Shown: positions 1 through 9,679, counted from the first letter of the stretch. The stretch is DNA of 64,000 nucleotides from Sporosarcina obsidiansis (GCF_009651005.1 NZ_WHVW01000002.1:337920-401919); one strand, 5' to 3'. Notes: generated by a model from the letters alone, not told the origin. Translations and numbers: made by a program.

Positions 1-2158
1 CAAACACTACCTTTTCAATCTTCCCCGTAAAGGAGAAATCACCCTTTTTGTGATAGCTTGGACTGATTGGTGACAATCCATCACGCCCTACATCAAGTCC
101 TTCAAATGAAATTCGGTAAGGTATTGTTTTAGGCATTTCAATTTCACCCGCTTTTACATCATTGATATAGAGCATGCCAATACCTGCATTAACTCCTGTT
201 TTTTTGAATCGAAAGCTTAATACTGACTTCCCAAGAGGCACTTCAATTTCAGATTTTAACCTGAAGTATGTACCGAAATAATTATATTCGTATACAAGGA
301 GTTTATTCTTCACATAGAAGACGTACCCACTACTGTGATTTCCATGGGCTACAAGGACACCCTCATCTCCACTATTTTTCATATCTACTGGAACCGTGAT
401 TTCGTAAGATCGATTCATAACTGGAGGTGCCGCGAAAGAACCTATATGTGCCATTCCTGGATAATAGACAAACATATTGCGATTATTGACTGCTCTTGTG
501 TTTGCTACAGAAGCTAATTCTAAAGTTCTATCGTCAAGGGGTAGCACATCATGTTTTCGAGCTTCATCCCACCACATTTGTTCCATTTCATGTAATTTTT
601 CTGGATATTGTTGCGCTAAGTCATTGGTTTGTGAAAAATCTTTATCCACATGATAAAGTTCCCATTTATCCTGATCAAATGGTTCCCCTTTATTATGATA
701 GGTCACACCCATCCAACCATTATGCCAAATCGCTCGATGACCAAATATCTCAAAATACTGTGTGTCCCGCTTAGTAGGCGCGTTAGGGTTATCAAAAGTC
801 TCTATTAGACTAGCACCATGGATCGGTATCTGAACAACTCCATTATGTGTCTCAGGTACATGGATATCCAACACATCAAACACAGTAGGTGTTAAATCAA
901 TAGCATGACAAAACTGCTTACAGATCGCTCCCTTATTTTGGATTCTTTTCGGCCATTGGATAATGAGAGGAACATGAATTCCCCCAAAATAAGTATTTTG
1001 CTTATAATGCTTGAATGGCGTGTTACTGACCTGTGCCCATCCTTTTGGATAATTGCAGTCTGCCTTAGGTCCACCCATTTCTTCGATGGAATCTAACATA
1101 TCATCGATACTCTCTTCTATTCTATTGTAATATGTTGACAAGTTCATAGATCCATTGTATCCACCTTCTTGACTAGCACCGTTATCAGAGAGTAAAACAA
1201 TCATGGTATCTTCTCTCTTTCCTAAAAAATCCAAAAAATTAAGAAAACGTCCTATCTGTTCATCAGTGTGTGTGAGAAAGCCTGAATAGGTCTCTTGAAA
1301 ACGAGTAAATACCTCTTTCTCATTACCTGTGAGGGAATTCCAGGGTTGAACTCCAGGATTACGCGGAGCAAGTTCAGTCGAATTCGGGATGATGCCTAAA
1401 TCTTTTTGACGAATAAACCGCTCCTCTCTAATTATGTCCCAGCCTTTGTCATAATTACCTTTATACTTTTCTATATACGACTTGGGAACTTGATGGGGGG
1501 CGTGTTGAGCTCCGAATGCCAAATACAGAAAGAACGGCTTTTCAGGCGTGACAGATTCATGATCCGTCATGAATTGAATTGCATGGTCTACCAAATCCTC
1601 GGAAAGATGGTAGTCCTCCCTCCTTGGTGAATCGATACGGTGATTATCGTATACCAAATCTGGAGAATACTGATCCGTAGCACCTCCTAAAAAACCATAA
1701 AACCGTTCAAATCCTTTTCCTAAAGGCCAATTTTTAAAAGGACCAGCAGAAGAATTCTCATGTAAAGGTGCAAGATGCCACTTTCCAACTGCAAAAGTAC
1801 TATATCCATTATCCTTTAGAACTTCGGCTGTAGTTGCTGCAGCTGGTGTAATGCGTCCTCGCTTATTAGGATGATCCGGCCCTAAATCGATCGCCGAAAG
1901 ATGGCCCATACCGATTGAATGATGGTTTCGTCCAGTTAAAAGTGAAGCCCTCGTCGGTGAACAAAGAGGTGTCACGTTAAAATTGTTATAACGTAACCCT
2001 TGAGTAGACAAGCTGTCAATATATGGTGTCTCTATCTCAGAACCAAAACATCCAAAATCAGAAAAACCTACATCATCTAAAACGATATATACAATGTTAG
2101 ACTTATTCTCTTTATCACTAAAAGTTTGACTTGCTCCTTTTGATTGATTTATACTCAC
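1..2158 (-). CDS. Type I sulfatase (arylsulfatase family), 3' end cut by window edge
   Basis: Formylglycine-dependent sulfatase that would hydrolyse sulfate esters. It reads openly from a GTG start at 2158, preceded by AGGAG, to the left edge. Comparison with its neighbour suggests only about 16 C-terminal residues are missing. Visible motifs are metal-binding DD at residues 28-29, the sulfatase signature CSPTRASLLTGR with the modifiable Cys at about residue 66, a GKWH motif and a later SDNG metal-ligand motif. It has no signal peptide, so it should act in the cytoplasm on imported substrate. It is a close full-length paralog of the next gene upstream (2187-4400), with the same long C-terminal beta-rich extension. 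Substrate cannot be told from sequence; a maturation enzyme is not in the window. Confidence 0.9.
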   Translation of the reverse strand, partial: MSINQSKGASQTFSDKENKSNIVYIVLDDVGFSDFGCFGSEIETPYIDSLSTQGLRYNNFNVTPLCSPTRASLLTGRNHHSIGMGHLSAIDLGPDHPNKRGRITPAAATTAEVLKDNGYSTFAVGKWHLAPLHENSSAGPFKNWPLGKGFERFYGFLGGATDQYSPDLVYDNHRIDSPRREDYHLSEDLVDHAIQFMTDHESVTPEKPFFLYLAFGAQHAPHQVPKSYIEKYKGNYDKGWDIIREERFIRQKDLGIIPNSTELAPRNPGVQPWNSLTGNEKEVFTRFQETYSGFLTHTDEQIGRFLNFLDFLGKREDTMIVLLSDNGASQEGGYNGSMNLSTYYNRIEESIDDMLDSIEEMGGPKADCNYPKGWAQVSNTPFKHYKQNTYFGGIHVPLIIQWPKRIQNKGAICKQFCHAIDLTPTVFDVLDIHVPETHNGVVQIPIHGASLIETFDNPNAPTKRDTQYFEIFGHRAIWHNGWMGVTYHNKGEPFDQDKWELYHVDKDFSQTNDLAQQYPEKLHEMEQMWWDEARKHDVLPLDDRTLELASVANTRAVNNRNMFVYYPGMAHIGSFAAPPVMNRSYEITVPVDMKNSGDEGVLVAHGNHSSGYVFYVKNKLLVYEYNYFGTYFRLKSEIEVPLGKSVLSFRFKKTGVNAGIGMLYINDVKAGEIEMPKTIPYRISFEGLDVGRDGLSPISPSYHKKGDFSFTGKIEKVVF

Positions 2159-2186
2159 TTTCCTCAACTCCTACATATTTAATAAT

Positions 2187-4400
2187 TTAACGGTTGAACT
2201 TTGCTACTGTCTCGTCACTTATATCATCCCGCAACTCAAATACCACTTTTTCAATTTCTCCTGTAAATGGAAATTCATCCTGCTGAGAGTACTTTTCGCT
2301 TACCTGTGGCAGAGAATCATGCCCTATATCAAGCCCAACAAGAGAGACTATAGGCAACGTCTTCGGCATGAAAACTTCACCGACTTTCTTATTATCTATA
2401 TAAAGATGACCGTTTCCTGAATTCGATCCTATCTTAGTGAACTCAAAAGAAAGAATGGAGTGCCCTTCAGGAACATCTATACTGGACTCCATTTTATAAA
2501 CTGTGCCGAGATAGTTATACTCATATATTAAAAGATTATTCTTAATATACAAACAATAACCACTCATCTGGTTTCCATGAGCTATGAGAACCCCTTCACA
2601 TGACGTAGATGACCTATTCAAAGGGATTGTAATCGTGTACGACCTACCAAATGTGGGAGGCGTCAATAATGTATGCAAGCGAGTCATACCTGGATAATAT
2701 ATAAAAATATTGCGGGATTTTATTCCTTCTGGATCATGAAGTTTCGACTTTCCTAATCCCCCTATAATGATAGGTAAGGCTCCATATTTTTTCGCCTCGC
2801 TCCACCATAAGGCTTTAAGCTCGTTTAACTTTTCGGGATACTGATCAGCTAAGTCATGTTTTTCCGAATAATCTTCATCAACGTGATAGAGCTCCCATTT
2901 ATCTTGTTCGAATTCATCTTCGTGTTTATGATAAGTAACAGCCTTCCAACCATCATCCCAAATCGCCCGATTTCCCCAAATGAGGTAATATTGAGCCTCC
3001 CTCTTTAGCGGAGCCGCACTCCCTTCAAACGTGCTTGCTATGCTGATTCCATGCAAGGGAAGCTGCTCAATCCCTCTGTAAGATTCGGGCATTTTCATCT
3101 GTAAAATGTCGAGTATCGTAGGTGTGACATCGATTGCATGACAATAATCAGTCCGTATAGCTCCCTTATCCTGAATACCTGCTGGCCAATTAATGATCAT
3201 CGGTACTCGTGTCCCACCATGATGTGTGTTTTTCTTATAGAGCTTAAATGGTGTATTTCCCGCCTGTGCCCAACCTGACGGATAATTACAGTCCGAGCCA
3301 ATTCCACCTATGTCATCAAGACGTTCCAAAATATCGTTAAAACCCTCCTCGATGCCATTGAAGAACGTGGAAGAACTATTAATTCTGCCTATTTCTCCAC
3401 CTTCCGCGCTGGAGCCGTTATCAGATATTAAAACAACTAATGTATTTTCTTTCTCTCCTATTTTCTGCAAATAATCTAACAAACGCCCAATTTGCTCATC
3501 TGTATGAGTTAAGAATCCTGCAAAAGTTTCCTGAAAACGCTCAAATGCTAGTTTCTCGTTTTTGGTTAATTCATCCCAAGGCTTCACGTCTGGATTTCTA
3601 AAAGGTAATTCCGTTTGATTCGGAATAATTCCTAGTTGCTTCTGACGTAAAAAACGTTCTTTACGTATCTGATCCCACCCCTTACCATATAAACCTTTAT
3701 ATCGATCGATATACTTTTTGTGAACTTGATGTGGAGAGTGTGTTGCCCCAAAAGCTAAGTAAAGGAAAAATGGCTTGTCTGGCACAACAGATTTTTGATC
3801 AGTTACGAACTGTATTGCATGGTCCACCAAATCCTCGGAAAGATGATAGTCAACCTTTTTCGGTGGTTCAATATGGTGATTGTCATAGACCAAATCAGGT
3901 GTAAACTGATCTGTCTGACCTCCTAGAAAGCCATAAAAACGTTGGAATCCCTTCCCAAGAGGCCAGTTATCAAACGGCCCCGAAGCTTTCATCTCATGAC
4001 TAGGGGTTAGATGCCATTTTCCAACAGCATATGTTCCATATCCATTCTCCTTTAGAACTTCTGCTAACGTTGCTGCACTTGGTGTAATTTGTCCCCTTAT
4101 AGCCGGATGATTAGGCCCAAGGTCAATCTCAGAAATATGTCCCATGCCTACTGATTGAGGGTTTCTCCCAGTTAATAGTGAAGCACGTGTGGGTGAACAT
4201 AAAGGTGAGACGTTAAAATTATTATAACGCAACCCATGATTTGCAAGTTTATCTATATTGGGTGTGGCAATTTCCGATCCGTAACATCCGAAATTAGAAA
4301 ATCCCGTATCATCAAAAACGATATATACGATATTCGGTTTAGTACCTCCCCCTTCTGAGGAAGACGCATGTATGCCTTCTGTCTTATTGGTATTATTCAT
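2187..4400 (-). CDS. Type I sulfatase (arylsulfatase family), 737 aa
   Basis: Sulfate-ester hydrolase of the alkaline-phosphatase superfamily. DD metal ligands lie at residues 30-31, the signature CSPTRASLLTGR has its formylglycine Cys at 68 and Arg at 72, GKWH lies at 127-130, and LISDNG supplies further metal ligands. The protein is longer than a minimal sulfatase because about 180 C-terminal residues form a beta-rich domain seen in large AtsA-type enzymes. There is no signal peptide. The start ATG sits 7 bases after the MFS stop codon, and AGGAGGT lies inside the MFS end, so the two are translationally coupled. This pairing suggests the MFS imports the sulfated substrate. Cys at the active position means activation by a formylglycine-generating or radical-SAM maturase encoded elsewhere. 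Confidence 0.93.
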   Translation of the reverse strand: MNNTNKTEGIHASSSEGGGTKPNIVYIVFDDTGFSNFGCYGSEIATPNIDKLANHGLRYNNFNVSPLCSPTRASLLTGRNPQSVGMGHISEIDLGPNHPAIRGQITPSAATLAEVLKENGYGTYAVGKWHLTPSHEMKASGPFDNWPLGKGFQRFYGFLGGQTDQFTPDLVYDNHHIEPPKKVDYHLSEDLVDHAIQFVTDQKSVVPDKPFFLYLAFGATHSPHQVHKKYIDRYKGLYGKGWDQIRKERFLRQKQLGIIPNQTELPFRNPDVKPWDELTKNEKLAFERFQETFAGFLTHTDEQIGRLLDYLQKIGEKENTLVVLISDNGSSAEGGEIGRINSSSTFFNGIEEGFNDILERLDDIGGIGSDCNYPSGWAQAGNTPFKLYKKNTHHGGTRVPMIINWPAGIQDKGAIRTDYCHAIDVTPTILDILQMKMPESYRGIEQLPLHGISIASTFEGSAAPLKREAQYYLIWGNRAIWDDGWKAVTYHKHEDEFEQDKWELYHVDEDYSEKHDLADQYPEKLNELKALWWSEAKKYGALPIIIGGLGKSKLHDPEGIKSRNIFIYYPGMTRLHTLLTPPTFGRSYTITIPLNRSSTSCEGVLIAHGNQMSGYCLYIKNNLLIYEYNYLGTVYKMESSIDVPEGHSILSFEFTKIGSNSGNGHLYIDNKKVGEVFMPKTLPIVSLVGLDIGHDSLPQVSEKYSQQDEFPFTGEIEKVVFELRDDISDETVAKFNR

Positions 4401-4407
4401 ATCTTAA

Positions 4408-5736
4408 TTAAACCTCCTTTTTAATCAATAGTGCTTCATCGCTTGTGTCTAGCAGATCGGCAGACACATGTAATGGACTTAATTCTTTCTTAGGTTGTCG
4501 TATTTTCTTCAATAAATCATCAGGTTTTGTAAATATAATGTATAGCACTCCTGCAATACATGCCAAGATAGCAGATAATAGCATAGCCTGACTAAATCCG
4601 CTCGCTAGATCTCTGACATTAGAATCTACTATTTTCCCTATAATTGTTGGTCCAATCATTCCAGCCGTTGTCGCAAATGCAAGAGCGATCCCTACTAATA
4701 ATCCTGCCTTTTCAGGAATAATCGTGTTAATCGTATGAGGAGCTAGTGCAACAGGAAGTGTGAAACCAGCACCCATTAAACCAATCGTTAGAACTATCCA
4801 TTTAGAAGAGTTAAGTGCAGGTATAGTAGAAATCATTATACCTGCAATAATAATGGAAATACCCGCAATAAATACCCGTGACAAACGTAAATCACGATAT
4901 TTCGCAAACAAGCGATCCGAAAAAAACGATATAGTAATGATTAGAACCGCTGTGACCAGCCCTGCGCTTGCGATTATGCCTGCCATTTCAGTTTCTGAAA
5001 AACCTTTTACCTTTACAAGATAAATTGGCATAAAAGTTACACTAAAAACTACAAACCAATGATTCATAAAACAAAGTAGACAGGTGAAGATATACGTTGG
5101 GGATAGGATAACAGGTTTAAGTTCTTTCCATTTCACTTTTCGACGTTCTACTATCGGTTCAGTAGATTTAGCTTTTTCACCCTTTGGACTATCCTTGGTC
5201 AATAAAACCCACAATACAAACCAAATTAGACTCGTAATACCTAAAAAAGCAAAAGCTATCCTCCATCCGAAACTTGCAATGATGATCACTAAAACAGGAG
5301 CCGACAGTGTTGTTCCAAATTTGTTACCTACTGTAAAAATAGAAGTAGCTAAACCGCGCGATTCTTGAGGAAACCATTTACTAATATGGTTTATTGCAAC
5401 TGCGAAAAACGGACCTTCTCCCAATCCTAATATGACTCGTATTAGGACCAAACCGGCCAATCCCGATACAGCAAGTCCTCCGATTTGTGCAATACTCCAC
5501 ATTATCGCCATAATCGCTAAAACTTTCTTCGTACCTATTCGGTCTGACCAAGCACTTCCAGCAATAGCTCCGACTGCATACAACCAATAGAAACTAGCTC
5601 CAACGATTCCCCAAGCTGCGAAAGAGATATCAAACTCTTCCATAATAGGTATTGCCGATAGCCCGGCTATAGCTTTATCCGAAAAATTAATGATGCCCGC
5701 CACACATACAAATGCAAGAACTACCCAACGTTTCAT
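4408..5736 (-). CDS. MFS transporter, anion:cation symporter-like, upstream of sulfatases
   Basis: Major facilitator, 442 aa with about 12 hydrophobic segments. It likely brings an organic anion into the cell by proton or sodium symport. I chose the ATG at 5736, which gives a start at MKRWVV and has AGGAGGG at ideal spacing; the longer reading frame to 5793 lacks a site. The N-terminal stretch INFSDKAIAG aligns with INYTDKSVTG of a second MFS at 8357-9631, so the two are paralogs. It is the first gene of an operon with two sulfatases, which makes a sulfate ester or its product the likely cargo (inference). A perfect cre-like palindrome lies about 60 bases upstream of the start. Confidence 0.88.
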   Translation of the reverse strand: MKRWVVLAFVCVAGIINFSDKAIAGLSAIPIMEEFDISFAAWGIVGASFYWLYAVGAIAGSAWSDRIGTKKVLAIMAIMWSIAQIGGLAVSGLAGLVLIRVILGLGEGPFFAVAINHISKWFPQESRGLATSIFTVGNKFGTTLSAPVLVIIIASFGWRIAFAFLGITSLIWFVLWVLLTKDSPKGEKAKSTEPIVERRKVKWKELKPVILSPTYIFTCLLCFMNHWFVVFSVTFMPIYLVKVKGFSETEMAGIIASAGLVTAVLIITISFFSDRLFAKYRDLRLSRVFIAGISIIIAGIMISTIPALNSSKWIVLTIGLMGAGFTLPVALAPHTINTIIPEKAGLLVGIALAFATTAGMIGPTIIGKIVDSNVRDLASGFSQAMLLSAILACIAGVLYIIFTKPDDLLKKIRQPKKELSPLHVSADLLDTSDEALLIKKEV

Positions 5737-5795
5737 AGATTCCCTCCTATTTTTCAAAACTGAGATGGAAATGTCATTGATCAAGGAAAACACAC

Positions 5796-5809
5796 TGAAA
5801 ACGCTTTCA
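5796..5809. promoter_or_regulatory. Catabolite response element (cre)
   Basis: TGAAAACGCTTTCA matches the CcpA cre consensus with a near-perfect palindrome. It lies about 60 bases upstream of the MFS/sulfatase operon start at 5736. Its position suggests CcpA represses the operon when preferred sugars are present. Confidence 0.65.
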
Positions 5810-5825
5810 TTTATTGATTAATAAA

Positions 5826-5845
5826 AACATTTTTTCACAATGTTT
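5826..5845 (-). terminator. Weak AT-rich hairpin after SDR gene
   Basis: AAACATT and AATGTTT form a 7-bp stem, followed on the minus strand by TTTATT. It could end the SDR transcript (5862-6686) before the MFS/sulfatase operon. The stem is AT-rich and weak. Confidence 0.35.
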
Positions 5846-5861
5846 ACAACGGCATATTATT

Positions 5862-6686
5862 TTAATTAAACTCAGATCCGCCACACACATTGAGCGCTTG
5901 TCCAGTAATATTTTTGGCCTCTTCAGAAGATAAAAATAAAACTGCGTTTGCTATGTCTTCCGGCGTCTGTTCTCTTTTCATAGCTACTCTTTGCTCTACT
6001 CGAGCCATAAAAAGCTTCCTGCTTGATATATTCAAATCGACATGAGAAGGATTACGTTCTTTATAAGCTTGGACAATCTCTTCATTAGCGTAGATTGGTG
6101 TATAGATAACTCCTGGACATACAGCATTTACATTAATATTGAATGGTGCCACCTCTTTTGCCAATGCTTGTGTAAAATTGATCACTGCAGCTTTCGAAGC
6201 AGAGTAATGGGGTAATGTCTCCTGTCCCATTCTACCAGCAATAGAGGCTATATTGATTATTTTACCATATCCTTGATTTTTAAAGAGGTTATAGACCGCA
6301 TTGCATCCAAAGAATACACCTCTAACATTCACCTGATACGTCATATCCCAATCAGATGATTGTACATTCGTGAGTGGACTACCCATACTTTTTCCTGAAG
6401 TTCCTGCATTGTTCACCAAAATATCCACATGGCCAAAAGTTTCCACAGTACTTTTCACCATGGAGGTAACCGATTTTTCATCAGTCATATCAGTATATAC
6501 AAAGATCGCTTCTGCACCCATGTCTGTAATAAGTCGAACTACTTCTCCTCCCTTTTTTTCATCAATATCAGATACTGTAACTTTGGCACCTGCCTTGGCA
6601 AATTTCAAAGCCATTTCTTTCCCCAATCCACTCGCGCTTCCGGTAATAATTGCTACTTTGTCAAAGAAATCATATTGAATATTCAC
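5862..6686 (-). CDS. SDR-family oxidoreductase
   Basis: Short-chain dehydrogenase/reductase of 274 aa, NAD(P)-dependent. It shows the cofactor motif TGSASGLG near the N-terminus, NNAG, and the active-site Ser with YxxxK (YSASKAA), followed by a C-terminal stretch with a typical NITGQ end. The start is taken as GTG at 6686, with AGGAGGT seven bases upstream. The frame stays open to 6812, but that extension is not SDR-like and has no site. It stands alone between the sulfatase operon and a long gap. Its place in the region suggests oxidation of the alcohol freed by desulfation or a later hydroxy intermediate (inference). Confidence 0.87.
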   Translation of the reverse strand: MNIQYDFFDKVAIITGSASGLGKEMALKFAKAGAKVTVSDIDEKKGGEVVRLITDMGAEAIFVYTDMTDEKSVTSMVKSTVETFGHVDILVNNAGTSGKSMGSPLTNVQSSDWDMTYQVNVRGVFFGCNAVYNLFKNQGYGKIINIASIAGRMGQETLPHYSASKAAVINFTQALAKEVAPFNINVNAVCPGVIYTPIYANEEIVQAYKERNPSHVDLNISSRKLFMARVEQRVAMKREQTPEDIANAVLFLSSEEAKNITGQALNVCGGSEFN

Positions 6687-7022
6687 TAATAATACCTCCT
6701 GCATTTTTTCAGATATTGTATTTCTCGTATTTTTTTCAAAGCTTGTATTGCTGATAACGAAACAATCACAGTCGATGCATACAAATTTTTCAACAGCTTC
6801 AACCGTGACCATTTTTATTAAAGTTTTTAATATTAATATATTTTATCTAAAGATTAGGAACCATAAGTAACAAGTAACGCTTTAACACAACAAAGTATTT
6901 TAAACTACAAGTCTTCTATAGTTAAAATACTCAGATAATTATCTAGCGATTCTTTTTTAATCTCTGGTGATTGCACCTATTGGGATTAATCCCTTTTTAT
7001 CGTTACTTTTCTTGTGTTTGTA
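6687..7022. other. 336-base gap with small palindromes
   Basis: There is no convincing gene. AGATAATTATCT (6933-6944) is a perfect 12-bp palindrome that could be an operator for the SDR promoter. GGGATTAATCCC lies near 6980, just after the VOC gene. The segment near 6790-6860 is very AT-rich and probably holds the SDR promoter, but no clear -35/-10 pair stands out. Confidence 0.4.
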
Positions 7023-7514
7023 TTAAAGATTCTTCTTTTTGGGAGCAGGTTGCAACAACTCAATTATAAAGTCGTCTGGATCTATCAAGAATGCAATTTT
7101 AGCACCCTTATTATGGCCTGCTGGCAGCGTTGTAGGACTTTTAGACAGGAAGCGAACTCCTTCAGCTACCATGCGCTGATACATATCATCTAGGTTAGAA
7201 ACCGCAAAACAAACATGAGATGCGCCGATATCCGATACTTGGTATTTCACTTGATCTTTTTCAATTCCCCGATATTCTAATAACTCAATGGCAAAATTGG
7301 ATTCCGGAGATTTTAAATATGCAATTTTCACTTCTGTTATACCATCTACAGAAAATATCTTTGCAGTAATGTTTTCCTCTGCCTGTTCTCGAGTTATTTC
7401 GACAGTTCCTAAGTACTCTAGTCCAAACCACTTACTATAAAATTCGATGGATTTTTCTATATTTGTTACACTGATTCCCACATGATGAGAACCCGTTATT
7501 TTTCCCACTGTCAT
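7023..7514 (-). CDS. VOC (glyoxalase/bleomycin resistance) family protein
   Basis: A 163-aa vicinal-oxygen-chelate fold protein with two beta-alpha-beta modules. The N-terminal HHVGISVTNIEKSIEFY and a second half with SHVCFAVSNLDDMYQRM are typical, and late acidic residues (DPDDFIIELLQ) complete the metal site. Members include glyoxalase I, extradiol dioxygenases and methylmalonyl-CoA epimerase; this length and start resemble the glyoxalase/epimerase types. ATG at 7514 follows GGGGGG. It is the last gene of the MFS-SDR-VOC operon and is separated from the SDR by about 30 bases. Exact reaction is unknown; isomerisation of a pathway intermediate or detoxifying an aldehyde are options. Confidence 0.8.
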   Translation of the reverse strand: MTVGKITGSHHVGISVTNIEKSIEFYSKWFGLEYLGTVEITREQAEENITAKIFSVDGITEVKIAYLKSPESNFAIELLEYRGIEKDQVKYQVSDIGASHVCFAVSNLDDMYQRMVAEGVRFLSKSPTTLPAGHNKGAKIAFLIDPDDFIIELLQPAPKKKNL

Positions 7515-7543
7515 TATGAACCCCCCTTTTCCGCTTCTATTTA

Positions 7544-8329
7544 CTAGGAAATCGTACTGAATTTGCTTTCTGCATTTTTCATCAATTGCGCAATCGCCCC
7601 GGTCCCAACACCAGAGGATAGACCTCCATCAATCGAGATTGCTTGCCCTGTAATATAGGATGCTTCGTCTGAACAGAGATAATGGACAAGTGAGGCAACT
7701 TCTTCAGGCTTAGCATAACGCCCTAGTGGAATTAGTTGATTAGTTGCCTGTTTCAAGGAATCACTCTCCCAATCGACCATAGGCGTAGCTACCTTCCCTG
7801 GACATATACAGTTTACTCTAATTTTTTGTGAAGCCAGCTCCAACGCTGCGGTCATCGTCAACCCCACCACAGAAAATTTGGAAGAAACATAAGGACCTGA
7901 AGCAGCATATCCTCTAATGCCCGCCATGGAAGCCGCATTTACAATCGCTCCACCATGCTCCATATACTTTACAGCATGCTTTATCCCATAAAGAACGCCA
8001 AAGGTATTTATCTGAAAAGCCTTTTCGAAGTTTTCGATTCCGTTCTCTGTCAGTAAACCCTTCATTCCACCAATACCTGCATTATTAAAAACAAGATCAA
8101 TTTTCCCGTATTTCTCTGCAGCTTGGTCCATCAAAGACTGGACTTCATGTTCCTTGGAAACGTCAGCTTGAACATATAAACCTCCAACTTCCCTAGCTAA
8201 CTCTGTTTGATCATTCAGATCTGCAATCACAACTTTTGCCCCTGCCTGGCTGAAACGTTGAACTGCAGCAAGACCAATACCGGAACCTCCTCCAGTAATG
8301 ACAGCAACCTTTCCTTCGAGAGAAAACAT
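7544..8329 (-). CDS. SDR-family oxidoreductase (second copy)
   Basis: Classical SDR of 261 aa. The N-terminal cofactor motif is TGGGSGIG, followed by NNAG, the active-site YVSSK and a C-terminal ITGQAISIDGG. I prefer the ATG at 8329 (MFSLEGKVAV), which has GGAG nine bases upstream, over the ATG at 8344. It lies 27 bases after the second MFS stop and just before the VOC gene, so it is the middle gene of an operon. It is an alcohol or hydroxy-acid dehydrogenase by family; with the SDR at 5862 it may carry out successive oxidations of one substrate (inference). Confidence 0.87.
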   Translation of the reverse strand: MFSLEGKVAVITGGGSGIGLAAVQRFSQAGAKVVIADLNDQTELAREVGGLYVQADVSKEHEVQSLMDQAAEKYGKIDLVFNNAGIGGMKGLLTENGIENFEKAFQINTFGVLYGIKHAVKYMEHGGAIVNAASMAGIRGYAASGPYVSSKFSVVGLTMTAALELASQKIRVNCICPGKVATPMVDWESDSLKQATNQLIPLGRYAKPEEVASLVHYLCSDEASYITGQAISIDGGLSSGVGTGAIAQLMKNAESKFSTIS

Positions 8330-8356
8330 ACATTCACACTCCATTTCTTTCTATTT

Positions 8357-9631
8357 TTATATTGAATCCTCTGTCCAAAGCGATATATTCATACTTTCTT
8401 TTTTACTCCTTATCGGCACATCAGGCTTTACGAAAGCTACAAAAAGACAACCAAATACGACTAACAAGACAACCGAAAACTGTAAGGAGTAACTAAACCC
8501 TAATGATTCGTTAGATCCTGCCATTTGAATCAGATAGCCTGTTACAAGTGGTCCTATAACTCCAGCCAAATTTTGAAATGAAGTACCTAAACTTGCCATA
8601 AAACCTCTTCGTTCCGGTAGTAAATGCATCATAATTTGTGGTTGAATCGTTAGAAAAGAAACGATGAAACTCCCTACCAAAGCTAATGCAATAATGTTCC
8701 AAACAATAGAATGAACAAGGGTAATAGATAACAGCAACAGGGCCGATAATAGCATCGCAGTTCCACCAACATACACACGGGCTTTTCGATAGCTTCTATA
8801 TTTCCCATATAATTTATCTGATGCAAAGGAAATCCCGATTCCCCCCAGACCAGAAAATATACCAATTCCAGCTAACACATAACTCATTTGCATTTCTGTA
8901 AAATGCCATGTTTTAATGATGTAGCTTGGTAGAAAAACAGCATTCCAAACGACTATCCAAAAACAAGCGAATGAAGCGAGCATTGTAAAAATACTACTTG
9001 GTGACAGTACATAAGGAGATACTTCGGACCATTTCATTTTTCCGACCACAGCTACCTGTTCATTTGGGCTCATATTATGCTGGGGTTTTTCCCGACCTAG
9101 CCATATCCATAAAAGGAACCAAATCAAACTTAGAACGCCCATAAAAGCGAATGCCGTCCGCCATCCACCGTTCACCATTATAAATACAATAACCGGAGCC
9201 ATCATCAACGCCCCAAAAGTAGAACCCAGGTTCACGATAGCGATCGCTGTACCACGTGATTCCGGTGGGAACCATTTACTCAAATGACTAAAGGCTATTG
9301 GTGCAAATGGTCCTTCGAATATCCCTAATGCAATTCGATACAAAACGAGGAGAGGTAGTCCCGCAATAGCAAATGCACCCAATTGCAAAATTGTCCAAGC
9401 CATTAAGAGAATAGCTAGCATTACCTTTGTTCCTACCCGATCGGAAATGGCCGCCCCAATCACTCCAGCAATAGAGAAAAACCAAAAAAAGCTACTGCCG
9501 ACTAATCCCCATTCTGAATAGTCCAGACTAAATTCCTCCATGATGGACACCGCAGCAAAACCAGTCACAGATTTATCCGTGTAGTTAATCAAAAAACCAA
9601 AAAATAAAAAAGCAAGTATCCCCCAACGCAA
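8357..9631 (-). CDS. MFS transporter, anion:cation symporter-like (second copy)
   Basis: Twelve-segment major facilitator, about 424 aa, paralogous to the transporter at 4408. The two share the motifs around INYTDKS, the loop DRVGTK, and KWFPPESRG. The start is taken as TTG at 9631, which aligns with the paralog's MKRW start and follows GGAGAGGTGA; a frame open to 9652 is possible. It leads the MFS-SDR-VOC operon. Having two related importers in one cluster suggests either two related substrates or uptake of one and export of a product. Cargo is unknown. Confidence 0.86.
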   Translation of the reverse strand: MRWGILAFLFFGFLINYTDKSVTGFAAVSIMEEFSLDYSEWGLVGSSFFWFFSIAGVIGAAISDRVGTKVMLAILLMAWTILQLGAFAIAGLPLLVLYRIALGIFEGPFAPIAFSHLSKWFPPESRGTAIAIVNLGSTFGALMMAPVIVFIMVNGGWRTAFAFMGVLSLIWFLLWIWLGREKPQHNMSPNEQVAVVGKMKWSEVSPYVLSPSSIFTMLASFACFWIVVWNAVFLPSYIIKTWHFTEMQMSYVLAGIGIFSGLGGIGISFASDKLYGKYRSYRKARVYVGGTAMLLSALLLLSITLVHSIVWNIIALALVGSFIVSFLTIQPQIMMHLLPERRGFMASLGTSFQNLAGVIGPLVTGYLIQMAGSNESLGFSYSLQFSVVLLVVFGCLFVAFVKPDVPIRSKKESMNISLWTEDSI

Positions 9632-9679
9632 GTCAATCACCTCTCCTCGCAATTTATAAATCTCAGTATGTTTATTACT

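Noticed and set aside
4760..5368. Plus-strand open frames opposite the MFS gene
   Set aside because: They are antisense to a clear membrane protein gene, have no ribosome binding sites, and their hydrophobic/charged pattern mirrors the real frame.
6687..6812. N-terminal extension of the SDR at 5862 (cysteine-containing CIDCDC stretch)
   Set aside because: No ribosome binding site for the upstream start, not SDR-like, and the GTG at 6686 has a perfect AGGAGGT.
6862..6882. Second possible cre site (around AACGCTTTAA)
   Set aside because: Misses the conserved TG of the consensus on one side, so too weak to call.
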